Assembly (NCBI GenBank): GCA_020353135.1 | Contig: CP070688.1 | Span: 4,040,527 to 4,056,888 of the forward strand | Direction of reading: 5' to 3' | Length of the DNA: 16,362 bases | Origin: Chloroflexota bacterium | Lineage (GTDB): Bacteria > Chloroflexota > Anaerolineae > Promineifilales > Promineifilaceae | Shown here: piece after piece, positions 1 through 8,007 of the stretch | How the letters are laid out: each line of letters begins with the position of its first letter | Numbering within the stretch: position 1 is the stretch's first letter | Translations under genes and position numbers: made by a program | The notes under the pieces: model-generated | Database searches by the model: none | What the model was told of the DNA's origin: nothing | What the model saw: the letters and a program-made list of their open reading frames with translations, nothing else

Positions 1-640
1 CGTTGGCTAATGTCTCGACGTTGTTTACCACCGTCGGTCTGGCGTATAGGCCCTCCTGGGCCGGGAACGGCGGCCGGATTCTGGGCTGGCCTAACTTCCC
101 TTCCAGCGATTCCAGCAAGGCCGTCTCTTCGCCACAGATGTACGCTCCGGCCCCGAAATGGGTGTAGAAGTCACTACTGAATTCGGAGCCAAAAATCTCC
201 TGGCCGATGGCGTTGTTAACGTATCCCTCTCTGATCGCCTCTGCAAAGATTGACGCGGCGTGCATAAACTCGCCCCGGAAGTAGATGTAGCAAGCCTCCG
301 CGCCGATGGCATAAGCGCAGATCAGTGCGCCTTCGATGACCTGATGGGGATTGCATTCCAGAAGCTCACGATCCTTAAAGGTGCCGGCCTCCGACTCGTC
401 GGCGTTGACGACCACATACTTCGCGCCTTCGGCCTTTGGAATGAAGCCCCACTTGATGCCGGCCGGGAAGCCCGCTCCACCCCGGCCGCGTATGTTTGCT
501 TTCCTGACGGTGTCACGGACCTCGTCGGGAGACAGCTCCCTTAAGGCCTTTTTCAACCCTTCATAGCCGCCATTAGCGGCGTATACGTCATATTGGTGGA
601 TGTTTTCTACGTCACGATGACGCAATAAGATATGGGCCAT
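1..640 (-). CDS. nuoF: NADH-quinone oxidoreductase subunit F, N-terminal half (runs off the window)
   Basis: NuoF is the FMN- and NADH-binding subunit of respiratory complex I. It takes hydride from NADH and passes electrons to its own 4Fe-4S cluster and to NuoE. Translation from the ATG at 640 gives 213 codons open to the window edge, about half of a usual NuoF of roughly 430 residues. The nucleotide-binding signatures are visible: GRGGAGFPAGIKW at residues 52-64, NADESEAGTFKDR at 79-91 and GAYICGEETALLESLEGK at 165-182. The C-terminal cluster cysteines lie beyond base 1. The start lies two bases after the nuoE stop, with AGGA about nine bases upstream, so translation is probably coupled to nuoE. 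In the FMN/NADH loop the family's usual NADExEPG proline is replaced by alanine (Ala85). The reading frame is otherwise intact. The identification is secure. Confidence 0.96.
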   Translation of the reverse strand, partial: MAHILLRHRDVENIHQYDVYAANGGYEGLKKALRELSPDEVRDTVRKANIRGRGGAGFPAGIKWGFIPKAEGAKYVVVNADESEAGTFKDRELLECNPHQVIEGALICAYAIGAEACYIYFRGEFMHAASIFAEAIREGYVNNAIGQEIFGSEFSSDFYTHFGAGAYICGEETALLESLEGKLGQPRIRPPFPAQEGLYARPTVVNNVETLAN

Positions 641-642
641 GG

Positions 643-1179
643 CTAATCCTGCTTCAGCGAATTCTTCAGGGCCTCGACGCCGTAGTAATGCGCCTGACCG
701 TCGGCTGCTTCCTGGCGCAGACGGCTGATCAGGGCATCGAATTTCTCTTCGTCCAGATTCTCTTCATACTTCAGATTGACCTGCAACATCGGCGCCTTAT
801 CACACGCCGCCAGACACATGACCTTCTTGATCGTAAACAGGCCATCTTCCGTCGTGCCATCTACATCGGCGCCCAACTTACTACAAGCCATCTCGGTAAA
901 TTCTTCGGCCCCTCGCAAGGCGCATGGCAGGTCAGTACATATCTCAAGTACGTATCTGCCTACCGGCTCTTCATAGAACAGGGTGTAGAACCCGGCCAGA
1001 GACAGCACTTCTGTCGCATCCAATCCCAGAACTGAGGCCACATCCCGCATCGCGTCCTTGCTCATGAAGCCGTATGCTTCCTGGGCTAAATACATCAGCG
1101 GCAAAACGGCCGAGCGTTGGTCTGGATACTTAGCCAGGATGGCTTGGATCTCATGCGGGTACTTCTCTGTAAGCACCAT
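643..1179 (-). CDS. nuoE: NADH-quinone oxidoreductase subunit E (2Fe-2S thioredoxin-like subunit)
   Basis: NuoE belongs to the NADH-dehydrogenase module of complex I and carries the 2Fe-2S cluster N1a next to the flavin of NuoF. The 178-residue protein has the expected helical N-terminal part (LAQEAYGFMSKDA) followed by a thioredoxin-like domain. All four cluster ligands are visible: Cys81 and Cys86 in CTDLPC, and Cys122 and Cys126 in MCLAAC. The ATG at 1179 is preceded by AGGAG four bases away. The stop lies two bases before nuoF. A 92-base gap separates it from nuoD, the widest spacer inside this nuo cluster. Length and motifs are typical of bacterial NuoE. Confidence 0.96.
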   Translation of the reverse strand: MVLTEKYPHEIQAILAKYPDQRSAVLPLMYLAQEAYGFMSKDAMRDVASVLGLDATEVLSLAGFYTLFYEEPVGRYVLEICTDLPCALRGAEEFTEMACSKLGADVDGTTEDGLFTIKKVMCLAACDKAPMLQVNLKYEENLDEEKFDALISRLRQEAADGQAHYYGVEALKNSLKQD

Positions 1180-1237
1180 CGTCTCCTAGATTAGAAACAC
1201 AATAACTCGGCTGGCAACTAGAGCGAAACGCGACAAA

Positions 1238-1258
1238 TTACCAGCTGTCAGTCACCAG
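1238..1258. repeat. short degenerate heptamer repeat in the nuoD-nuoE spacer
   Basis: The 92-base spacer between nuoD and nuoE (1180-1271) has no ORF and no hairpin terminator. On the plus strand it holds three consecutive 7-mers, TTACCAG, CTGTCAG and TCACCAG, with a loose consensus TnACCAG. This resembles the short tandem heptamer repeats known from cyanobacterial and some other intergenic regions. Three degenerate copies could also be chance. Confidence 0.3.
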
Positions 1259-1271
1259 CTACGAACAACTA

Positions 1272-2540
1272 CTACCGGTCAATCTCGCCCAGAACGATGT
1301 CGATCGAACCGATAATGGCCACTAAATCGGCCACCATTAGCCCGCGCCCCAGAAGCGGCAGCGAGGCTAGATTGACAAACGACGGCGTTCGGAAATGAAC
1401 CCTCGCCGGTTTTGCAGTGCCGTTGCCGCGCAAATAGCAGCCGAATTCGCCCTTTGGCGACTCAATGCGCTGGTACACATACCCTTCTGGCGCGCTGAAG
1501 CCCTCAGTCCATAACTTGAAGTGATGGATCACTGCTTCCATGCTGCGACCGAGTTCCGAGCGCGGCGGTGGAGCGATCTTACGGTCGTCGACCAGCACCG
1601 GACCTTCAGGCAAGGAGTCAAGAGCCTGCTGCACGATGCGCATGCTCTGGCTCATTTCTAGTACCCGGCAACGGTAGCGATCATAGACGTCCCCATTTTC
1701 GCCCAGGGGAACGTCGAACTCATACTGGTCGTAAGTCAAATATGGCAACGATTTGCGGATGTCCCAGTTAACGCCTGTCGCCCGCAGACTGGGACCAGTC
1801 ATACCCATGGCGACTGCTTCCTTGGCTGAGATGACCCCAACGCCCGTGGCGCGCCGCAGAAATATCGGATTCTCCTTCAAAAGCGCCTCGTACTGGGCGA
1901 CACGATCTGGGAAAAAGTCCAGGAATTGGCGCACCGCCGGTTCAAAATCCTCGGGTACATCGCGCCAGAGACCGCCCGGTCGGAAATAACTGGCCATCAT
2001 GCGTTGGCCGGAGCACATTTCAAAGATGTCTAGCAGATACTCGCGCTCACGAAAACAGTACAAGAAGACCGTCATCGCAGCCACGTCGAGGGCATGGGTG
2101 CCTAACCAGACAAGATGGCTGGCGATGCGGGTCAATTCGGTCAATATCACGCGAATGACCTGGGCTCTTGGCGGCGCTTCGACCCCCAGCAGCTTCTCAA
2201 CAGCCATGATATAGCCGAGGTTATTGGACAAAGGCGCTAGGTAATCCAAGCGATCGGTCATGACCAGCGCCTTGGTATAGGTCTTGGACTCCATGGTCTT
2301 TTCTATGCCGGTGTGCAAGAATCCAATGTCAGGTGCCAGATTAACCACGTTCTCGCCGTCCAGCTCCAGCAGTAAGCGGAGCACGCCGTGAGTGCTCGGG
2401 TGCTGTGGCCCCATGCTTAGCAGCATGTTTTCCTCTGACGTCAGCTCCAGGCCCGATCCGTACCTGGCGCGCAATTCCTCGACGGTCAACTCCTGGACCT
2501 TGTCGCTGCCGGGTTCTTCGATTCCTACACCACTTGCCAT
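1272..2540 (-). CDS. nuoD: NADH-quinone oxidoreductase subunit D (49 kDa)
   Basis: NuoD sits in the connecting arm of complex I and, with NuoB, lines the quinone-binding cavity. The 422-residue protein carries the family hallmarks: LSMGPQHPSTHGVLR at residues 41-55, GFLHTGIEKTMES at 73-85 and DRLDY at 96-100. These contain the conserved His (47/51) and Tyr100 region of the quinone pocket. It ends in the classic GSIDIVLGEIDR. NuoC and NuoD are separate genes here, not fused as in Escherichia coli. The ATG at 2540 has GAGG five to seven bases upstream. A 60-base spacer separates it from nuoC. It lies within the nuoABCDEF cluster, and no odd residues were noticed. Confidence 0.97.
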   Translation of the reverse strand: MASGVGIEEPGSDKVQELTVEELRARYGSGLELTSEENMLLSMGPQHPSTHGVLRLLLELDGENVVNLAPDIGFLHTGIEKTMESKTYTKALVMTDRLDYLAPLSNNLGYIMAVEKLLGVEAPPRAQVIRVILTELTRIASHLVWLGTHALDVAAMTVFLYCFREREYLLDIFEMCSGQRMMASYFRPGGLWRDVPEDFEPAVRQFLDFFPDRVAQYEALLKENPIFLRRATGVGVISAKEAVAMGMTGPSLRATGVNWDIRKSLPYLTYDQYEFDVPLGENGDVYDRYRCRVLEMSQSMRIVQQALDSLPEGPVLVDDRKIAPPPRSELGRSMEAVIHHFKLWTEGFSAPEGYVYQRIESPKGEFGCYLRGNGTAKPARVHFRTPSFVNLASLPLLGRGLMVADLVAIIGSIDIVLGEIDR

Positions 2541-2600
2541 GACAACCTCATACCATCATTCCCCACAAAGCTTCGCAACCTCAAGAGAAATGATAGTTTT

Positions 2601-3131
2601 TTACTCTTCCGCGTACGGCTTCTTGGCGTCAATCGCCTGCCAGTTAAAGGAGAACTGTACTTCCTCATAACCGAGCGGATAATCTTTGCGTAAAGGGTGA
2701 CCCTGCCAGTCTTCAGGCAGGAAAAGGCGCCGTAGTTTGTCGTTGCCCTTGAAGGTGATACCCATCAGGTCCCAGACTTCAATCTCGAGCCAGCCGGCCA
2801 CGGGCCAGATGGCCTCCAGCGTCTCAGGACCATCGTCGGGATCTTCAACCGGCACTCTTAGCCGGATATGGTGGTTCTGGGGTATGGAGAAAATATGGTA
2901 ATTGACGGCGTAGCGAGGAAAGTCAGGCAACATGTCGTCGGCGACGATATCTTCCAACAGGTCGCAGTCCAATTCCTCATCATCCCGTAGCAGCAAACAG
3001 ACGTCCTTCAAGAACTCCTGCCTGATAACGAGCGTATATTCGCCGCGGAATTCGACCGTTTCCTCAATTGCCTCCGGGAAGGCCTGGTTGACCTTCTGGG
3101 AAAATAACTCGCCCGTGGAAAGGTCGCTCAT
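2601..3131 (-). CDS. nuoC: NADH-quinone oxidoreductase subunit C (30 kDa)
   Basis: NuoC is a peripheral-arm subunit of complex I that packs on NuoD and holds no cofactor. The protein is 176 residues from the chosen ATG. Its best landmark is the C-terminal family signature EDWQGHPLRKDYPLGYE, followed by VQFSFNW. The N-terminal half is the usual poorly conserved alpha/beta domain (EFLKDVCLLLRDDEELDCD). The ATG at 3131-3129 overlaps the nuoB stop as TGATG and has AAAGGA nine bases upstream. A TTG nine bases earlier (3140) would add three residues, but it abuts the AAAGGA with no spacing, so I reject it. Overlap with nuoB implies translational coupling. Confidence 0.95.
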   Translation of the reverse strand: MSDLSTGELFSQKVNQAFPEAIEETVEFRGEYTLVIRQEFLKDVCLLLRDDEELDCDLLEDIVADDMLPDFPRYAVNYHIFSIPQNHHIRLRVPVEDPDDGPETLEAIWPVAGWLEIEVWDLMGITFKGNDKLRRLFLPEDWQGHPLRKDYPLGYEEVQFSFNWQAIDAKKPYAEE

Positions 3132-3613
3132 CAAGCCCAATCCTTTATGCCTTCGCCCCGAACCTTTTCGTGCAGAGTCATGATGCCGTCGATCAACGCT
3201 TCCGGCCGCGGCGGGCAGCCGGCGACGTACACGTCAACGGGCACAATTTCGTCAACGCCCTGGACGATGGCATAGTTATTGAAGATGCCGCCGCAGGACG
3301 CGCAGTCGCCCATGGAGATCACCCACTTAGGCTCGGACATCTGATCGTAGAGACGGCGCAATACTGGCGCCATCTTGCGCGAAACCCGGCCAGCGACAAT
3401 CATCACGTCTGATTGGCGAGGAGATGGCCGCATCAATTCCATGCCAAATCGGGATGCGTCATAGTGCGCGGCCTGCATCGACATCATCTCAATCGCGCAG
3501 CAAGCCAGGCCAAAGAGCATGGGCCACATGGAATTCGTGCGTCCCCAATTTACCAAATCCTCGAGGCGCGCTGTTACAACGCCCATGTTTCCAAGTTTCT
3601 GTTCTACTCCCAT
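3131..3613 (-). CDS. nuoB: NADH-quinone oxidoreductase subunit B (PSST, cluster N2)
   Basis: NuoB binds the terminal 4Fe-4S cluster N2, which reduces quinone at the NuoB/NuoD interface. The 160-residue protein shows [20 protein letters not shown] at residues 23-42, MGDCASCGG at 101-109 and [13 protein letters not shown] at 128-140. Cys38, Cys39, Cys104 and Cys133 have the same spacing as the N2 ligands of E. coli NuoB. Cys107 is an extra cysteine close to the cluster site. The start at 3613 overlaps the end of nuoA by ten bases, and the stop overlaps the nuoC start by one base. This dense overlap is typical of nuo operons. Confidence 0.97.
   Translation of the reverse strand: MGVEQKLGNMGVVTARLEDLVNWGRTNSMWPMLFGLACCAIEMMSMQAAHYDASRFGMELMRPSPRQSDVMIVAGRVSRKMAPVLRRLYDQMSEPKWVISMGDCASCGGIFNNYAIVQGVDEIVPVDVYVAGCPPRPEALIDGIMTLHEKVRGEGIKDWA
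3141..3146 (-). promoter_or_regulatory. ribosome binding site deciding the nuoC start
   Basis: On the minus strand AAAGGA lies nine bases before the ATG at 3131. It directly abuts the alternative TTG at 3140, so the ATG is the better start. Confidence 0.6.
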
Positions 3614-3972
3614 TCAAGTGCACCTTTCTTCCAAATCCAGATAAAGCCGACAACCAGGATGGCCATGAAGATCAATACCTCGACCAGGCCAAAAAGGCCC
3701 AGCTGGCGAAACGTTACCGCCCAAGGTAACAGAAACACTATCTCAATGTCGAATAGAATGAACAAGACGGCGATGAGATAAAACTTGACCGGCAGGCGCC
3801 GCTGCGCCGGACCAATTGGCGTGATGCCCGATTCGTAGGGAGCTTCTTTACGGTAATTGGGTCGTTTCGGCCCCAGGCTGACCGATAGCACCGGCAATAA
3901 GATGGCAAAGAACATAGCAATGCCAAAAAGGACAAAGATCGGAATGTATTGTTCGAGGAGGTCAGCTGGCAT
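3604..3972 (-). CDS. nuoA: NADH-quinone oxidoreductase subunit A (membrane)
   Basis: NuoA is a small membrane subunit at the joint between the peripheral and membrane arms of complex I. The 122-residue protein has three predicted transmembrane segments, at about 10-32, 63-85 and 91-113. The conserved loop KEAPYESG falls at 42-49, and the acidic [14 protein letters not shown] helix at 71-84 carries Asp75 and Glu77. It is the first nuo gene here, so the promoter in the 168-base gap before it probably drives the cluster. The start ATG at 3972 has AAGG about nine bases upstream. It overlaps nuoB by ten bases at its end. Length and motifs are standard. Confidence 0.96.
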   Translation of the reverse strand: MPADLLEQYIPIFVLFGIAMFFAILLPVLSVSLGPKRPNYRKEAPYESGITPIGPAQRRLPVKFYLIAVLFILFDIEIVFLLPWAVTFRQLGLFGLVEVLIFMAILVVGFIWIWKKGALEWE

Positions 3973-4028
3973 AGGTGATTGCCTTAGTTAACGACGTGGC
4001 GACTTTGTTCGGCCAATGCAGAATGTAC

Positions 4029-4056
4029 ATTTTATCACAATCAACTTAGGCAGCAA
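4029..4056 (-). promoter_or_regulatory. probable promoter of the nuoA-F cluster
   Basis: The minus strand carries TAAAAT (4034-4029) preceded by TGA, forming an extended -10 (TGn plus hexamer). A poor -35, TTGCTG (4056-4051), lies 16 bases upstream. The transcript would start about 50 bases before nuoA. The flanking DNA is clearly more AT-rich than its surroundings. This is inferred from sequence only. Confidence 0.5.
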
Positions 4057-4084
4057 CAACTATATTCTTATTTTTATCAGAAAT

Positions 4085-4110
4085 ATAACTCCAAATGGAA
4101 ACGGAGTAAT
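4085..4110 (-). terminator. weak possible terminator after rpoD
   Basis: About 35 bases after the rpoD stop the minus strand can pair ACTCC with GGAGT (seven of eight pairs if extended to ATTACTCC/GGAGTTAT). The loop is about ten bases, and an AT-rich run (TATATTTCTG) follows. The stem is short and the U-tract interrupted, so some rpoD transcripts may read into nuo. Confidence 0.25.
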
Positions 4111-4140
4111 TGGGGATGCTCTGCCAGCGGGGCGCCGGAC

Positions 4141-5829
4141 CTAGCCGAGGTGATCGCGAAGCACTCGGCTGCGGCTTGGATGACGTAGCTTGCGCAGCGC
4201 TTTGGCCTCTATCTGGCGAATCCTTTCGCGGGTCACACCAAACTCCCGCCCGACCTCTTCCAAGGTGTGATCCTTGCCATCCTTTAGGCCAAAGCGCATT
4301 TCCAGCACCTGTCTTTCGCTATCGCTCAGAAACTCAAGCGCATTGCGCACTTGCTCGCGAAGCAGCTGTTTGGAAGCGATATCTTCGGGTTCTGGAATCG
4401 TATCATCCGGCAGGATATCGACGAATTGCGTCGTGGGATCACCTTGCCGGATCGGCTGCTCTAAGGATACGGTATCCTGCGACACACGCCTGATGTTTCG
4501 TATTTTGCCCGTCGCTTGTCGCCATTTGCGGAACAGAAGAGGGTCAATCGGTTCGGCCGTCTTCATATAGTTGCTGATTTGTCCGAATTCCTCTGTCGTC
4601 AAATAACCAAGCTCGTGGGCAAGCTCTTCGTCAGATGGCTCACGGGCCAGACGCTGGGTCATGTCGCGCTGGGCTCGAATGATACGATTGATGGTCTCGA
4701 CCATATGCACTGGAATGCGGATGGTTCGCGCCTGGTCGGCGATGGCCCGGCTGACGGCCTGGCGGATCCACCAGGTCGCATACGTACTAAATTTATAGCC
4801 CTTCGTGTGGTCAAACTTCTCCACGGCCCTCAGCAAACCCACATTGCCTTCCTGAACCAGGTCCTGGAACTGTATACCGCGGCCCATGTATTTCTTAGCC
4901 ACTGCGACAACCAAGCGCAGGTTTGCCCGGGTTAGATAATCTTTGGCTTCCTCGGCCAGATGATAAATCATGAACTCGTTGAACTTAAGACCGTGCTCGT
5001 CCTGTTCCAGCCAGCGTCCAAAGTCTTCCGACGGCGGAAGATCCTGATTCTCAATATAATAGTCACACAATTGATCCGACAGATCGACGGGCAACAAATA
5101 GAGGGCGGCGAATATCGCGAAAACCGATTTGGCAAGGTCGCCCCACTCTAATAATTGAGCCCAATCGCCATCATTTAAGTAATGGCGCAAGTACGAAGGA
5201 GAGCTTGATTGCCAACCTTGACGGAGTTGCTGAGCCTCGCGAATGATAAGCGATAGGTCCGGCAATTCTACCTCGATGAGTTGAGAAGCGTCCTGGGCCA
5301 GGTTCCAACTTGCCAGCAAGGACTCGTAATTGGCCAAGATCGTCTGGGCATGGATGTTGTCGTGGCCGTTGCTCTCCATCACTTGGGCGGTAAGGCGCTC
5401 CAAAGTCGCGGCTGCGGCCAACTGCGTCGCCAGCCAGATCTCTTGCTCGGCCGTCAGCAACGGTACCTGGCCGATTTCCTTCAGGTATGTGTGAACGGGA
5501 TCGTCCTCGCTCTCAGCCGTATGCGCTCGATCGATGCCTTCCTGGTCCTGCTCTTCAAATTCGCGCTCCAGCAGACCGCTGTTGTCGGCCAGATCGTCGA
5601 CGGTCTCGCCATTCTCCGACACAATTCGCGTGCCCATGCGCTGCAATTGCTCGTATAGGCGGTCAGCCTGGTCCTCGTCTGCCGTGGCCAGAATGGTTTG
5701 CAGGTCCGTTTCATTGATCTGTCGAGATCGGCGTGCTTCAAGGAGCATTGCCTGAATGTCGACAAACTCCTGGTCGTTTCCCTCAACCTCCGGCTGGCTG
5801 GCGTCGTCAAATGTTTGCTCGAGATCCAT
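4141..5829 (-). CDS. rpoD: primary sigma factor (RpoD/SigA, sigma-70)
   Basis: This is the housekeeping sigma factor that directs RNA polymerase to promoters. In the 562-residue protein a region 1.1-like helical domain lies at about 20-72, and region 1.2 begins at [20 protein letters not shown] (110-129). Regions 2.1-2.4 run from [20 protein letters not shown] (303-322) through [16 protein letters not shown] and [19 protein letters not shown], then region 3 from about 380. Region 4.2, with its helix-turn-helix, is [20 protein letters not shown] at 524-543. About 155 residues (roughly 142-298) separate regions 1.2 and 2.1, a large non-conserved insertion. A further insertion of about 20 residues ([20 protein letters not shown]) precedes VSLEQPI in region 3. 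It follows dnaG by eight bases, so the two are cotranscribed. The GGGGGA near the dnaG end may serve as ribosome binding site. Confidence 0.97.
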   Translation of the reverse strand: MDLEQTFDDASQPEVEGNDQEFVDIQAMLLEARRSRQINETDLQTILATADEDQADRLYEQLQRMGTRIVSENGETVDDLADNSGLLEREFEEQDQEGIDRAHTAESEDDPVHTYLKEIGQVPLLTAEQEIWLATQLAAAATLERLTAQVMESNGHDNIHAQTILANYESLLASWNLAQDASQLIEVELPDLSLIIREAQQLRQGWQSSSPSYLRHYLNDGDWAQLLEWGDLAKSVFAIFAALYLLPVDLSDQLCDYYIENQDLPPSEDFGRWLEQDEHGLKFNEFMIYHLAEEAKDYLTRANLRLVVAVAKKYMGRGIQFQDLVQEGNVGLLRAVEKFDHTKGYKFSTYATWWIRQAVSRAIADQARTIRIPVHMVETINRIIRAQRDMTQRLAREPSDEELAHELGYLTTEEFGQISNYMKTAEPIDPLLFRKWRQATGKIRNIRRVSQDTVSLEQPIRQGDPTTQFVDILPDDTIPEPEDIASKQLLREQVRNALEFLSDSERQVLEMRFGLKDGKDHTLEEVGREFGVTRERIRQIEAKALRKLRHPSRSRVLRDHLG

Positions 5830-5837
5830 GGTCGACT

Positions 5838-7859
5838 TTAGTCCCCCAATGCATCCTCGACAGGATGTTGGTTACGGTACTGGCCTGTTATCCCGCTGGC
5901 ATTACGACGACCAACGGCCGACATCGCCTCGCGCGCCCGATTGATGCCAAGAACCTGCATCGGCAACTCGCGGAGTTGCCGCCTGTACATCTCCAACATG
6001 TCTGGCTCGTTCTGCGCCTGAGTCTCGAGAAAGAGCTGTTCCACCTCGGCTATAAGATCCTTCACTTTCTCTAAGCGCCAGTCCAGGACGGACAGCACTA
6101 ACCTCTCCGGTAACCGTTCAAGCTCTGTCTCCGGCGATTCTGGCAACGACAAAAGTGTCTTCACTCTTTCCTGGAGAAATTCTTCGTCAAAACTATCCCA
6201 CAATTCCGTCAGGCTGGCAACAGTTCGTTGGTCACTTCTAAGTCGCATCTCACGCCACAACGCCTGGTCGTCCGGCCGGGTGAAGTCGTCCTCGGAAAGA
6301 GTCGCCTGCTGATTGAGAGCCAGCTTCTTATCAATCTGGCCGATGATGTGCGGGTGGGCCAGGCATTGGCGCAGGAAATAGGCCCGGCGCCGCTCATTGG
6401 CGTCGCTGCTACCATGCATCATCGTCACCATGCCGATCGTCTCGGCCCGACCGGGTTCCTCTGGCGTCGGGGGCTGGTTCTTCGCCTCCGAAGCGACTAC
6501 CCGACGGCGCCTCGGTCTGGCGGGCAAGCTGACCTTGCGCAGAACCCGCTCGTCGACCCCAAGCTTGCGGGCCAGCATCTGGCGATAGTGCTCCCGCTCC
6601 AGCGGATCTTCGACATCGTTGATCAGGGGCAAGACTTGTTGCGCCACGGCCGTTTTTGCCTTCGGATCGTCTAGGTCCAGACCTTTCACAGCCACGTCGA
6701 TTACGTAAGCAACGACGGGCTTGGCCTGCTCTATCAGCTCCGACCACAAAGCAGGATCCCGGCGAATGATCCTGTCCGGATCATCACCTTCGGGCAAGCT
6801 GACGATCCGGATCTCGGCCTGGAGCCGGCCTTCATTTTTTACCAGCCCCCGGGCATCAAAATGGGCATCAGGCTCGCGATCCAACACACCGCGAGCCACT
6901 TCCAGGCTGCGTAACGTGGCGCTGGCGCCGGCCGCATCGGCATCAAGCGCCAGCACAAAACGTTTGGTATAGCGCTTGACCAATCGCAACTGATCTTCGG
7001 TTAGGGCCGTTCCCATCTGGGCAACCACATTCCTGAACCCTTGCTGCCAGGCCTGCATCACATCCATATACCCTTCGACGATAATCACCTGGCGCGCTTC
7101 TCGAATCTGGCGCTTGACCAGATCCAGGCCAAAAAGCAAACGACTCTTGTCAAATACGGCCGTTTGCGGCGAATTGAGGTATTTCGGGACACCGTCCGGG
7201 TCTAGGGTTCGGGCGCCAAAACCGGCCATGCGTCCGCGGACATCGCGAATAGGTATCATGAGCCGGTTTCGAAAGCGATCGTAGCGAGTTCCCTTCTCTT
7301 CGTTGAAGGTCAATAGACCAGCGTCCTGCAGCTGATCATCAGAGTATCCCTGGGCATTGAAATGATTGCGGCAAGCATCCCAGGAATCGAGCGCATAGCC
7401 GATCTTGAAGGTGGTCAGCGCCTCCTCGCTAAAGCCACGGTCGGAGATATATTCTCGGGCGCCTTCGCTTTGCGGCGCATAAAGCAAGAGCTGGTGATAA
7501 TAGTCAGCGGCCGCTTCCAGCAGGTCACCAAGCTTGTCCTCCAGGGCCTGCTTTTCCTTGTCCTTTTGCGTCGGCGGGGCCAGTTCCACCCCGGCCCTAT
7601 CGGCCAGATAGCGCAGGGTCTCTTTGAAGTCCCAGCCTTGCTTCTTCATGACAAAGGAGAATATATCGCCACCCTCAGCGCAGGCGCCAAAACAGCGCCA
7701 CGTTTGCGTATTCGGGAAGACGACGAAAGCTGGCGTTCTGCTATTCGGGTGAAAGGGGCAGAACCCGCTGAATGAGCTACCGGACTTACGCAGCGGCACA
7801 TGCTCGGAGACGAGTTCTACAATGTCGAGACGGCTTTTGATCTCGTCGGTTACTTCCAT
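5838..7859 (-). CDS. dnaG: DNA primase
   Basis: DnaG makes RNA primers at the replication fork. The 673-residue protein starts with a CHC2 zinc-binding domain: [12 protein letters not shown] with Cys34 and His37, then CFGAC with Cys56 and Cys60. The second pair has three residues between cysteines instead of the usual two. The catalytic core follows: the RNA-polymerase basic part [20 protein letters not shown] (195-214), then TOPRIM with VEGYMDVM (261-268, Glu262) and LALDADAAG (303-311, Asp306 and Asp308). Both metal-binding motifs are intact. The C-terminal 180 or so residues are helical and resemble a DnaB-interaction domain ([15 protein letters not shown]). It stands directly before rpoD, as in the macromolecular-synthesis operon, but no rpsU is present. 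A good promoter lies 120 bases upstream. Confidence 0.97.
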   Translation of the reverse strand: MEVTDEIKSRLDIVELVSEHVPLRKSGSSFSGFCPFHPNSRTPAFVVFPNTQTWRCFGACAEGGDIFSFVMKKQGWDFKETLRYLADRAGVELAPPTQKDKEKQALEDKLGDLLEAAADYYHQLLLYAPQSEGAREYISDRGFSEEALTTFKIGYALDSWDACRNHFNAQGYSDDQLQDAGLLTFNEEKGTRYDRFRNRLMIPIRDVRGRMAGFGARTLDPDGVPKYLNSPQTAVFDKSRLLFGLDLVKRQIREARQVIIVEGYMDVMQAWQQGFRNVVAQMGTALTEDQLRLVKRYTKRFVLALDADAAGASATLRSLEVARGVLDREPDAHFDARGLVKNEGRLQAEIRIVSLPEGDDPDRIIRRDPALWSELIEQAKPVVAYVIDVAVKGLDLDDPKAKTAVAQQVLPLINDVEDPLEREHYRQMLARKLGVDERVLRKVSLPARPRRRRVVASEAKNQPPTPEEPGRAETIGMVTMMHGSSDANERRRAYFLRQCLAHPHIIGQIDKKLALNQQATLSEDDFTRPDDQALWREMRLRSDQRTVASLTELWDSFDEEFLQERVKTLLSLPESPETELERLPERLVLSVLDWRLEKVKDLIAEVEQLFLETQAQNEPDMLEMYRRQLRELPMQVLGINRAREAMSAVGRRNASGITGQYRNQHPVEDALGD

Positions 7860-7882
7860 CGTCGCTCTTTATCAAGACCATG

Positions 7883-7912
7883 GCGAGCCGGCGCATCCTG
7901 GCACTGGCTCGC
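7883..7912 (-). other. hairpin in the dnaG leader
   Basis: GCGAGCC (7883-7889) and GGCTCGC (7906-7912) form a perfect 7-bp stem with a 16-base loop, 24 bases before the dnaG ATG. No U-tract follows on either strand, so it is not a standard terminator. It could be leader RNA structure near the dnaG ribosome binding site, or chance. Confidence 0.35.
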
Positions 7913-7978
7913 TCACAAATGGCACTTCAGCGGGTATCAACGAGTCTGGCTCAAACCTCAAGGTCATCCCAGATGCTG

Positions 7979-8007
7979 ATTATACCCCAACTAAAACAAA
8001 TGGTCTA
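7979..8007 (-). promoter_or_regulatory. probable dnaG-rpoD promoter
   Basis: On the minus strand TAGACC (8007-8002) is followed after 17 bases by a perfect TATAAT (7984-7979). The -35 hexamer overlaps the glyQS stop codon. The predicted transcript has a leader of about 110 bases before dnaG. No terminator separates glyQS from dnaG, so read-through from glyQS is also possible. Confidence 0.65.

Noticed and set aside
3131..3140. TTG start for nuoC at 3140
   Set aside because: The ribosome site touches this codon directly. The ATG at 3131 has proper spacing and a TGATG overlap with nuoB.
6228..6674. Plus-strand frame of 148 codons inside dnaG, and similar long antisense frames inside rpoD (4110-4935) and glyQS
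   Set aside because: The minus-strand genes are unmistakable, and the antisense frames carry no recognisable motifs.
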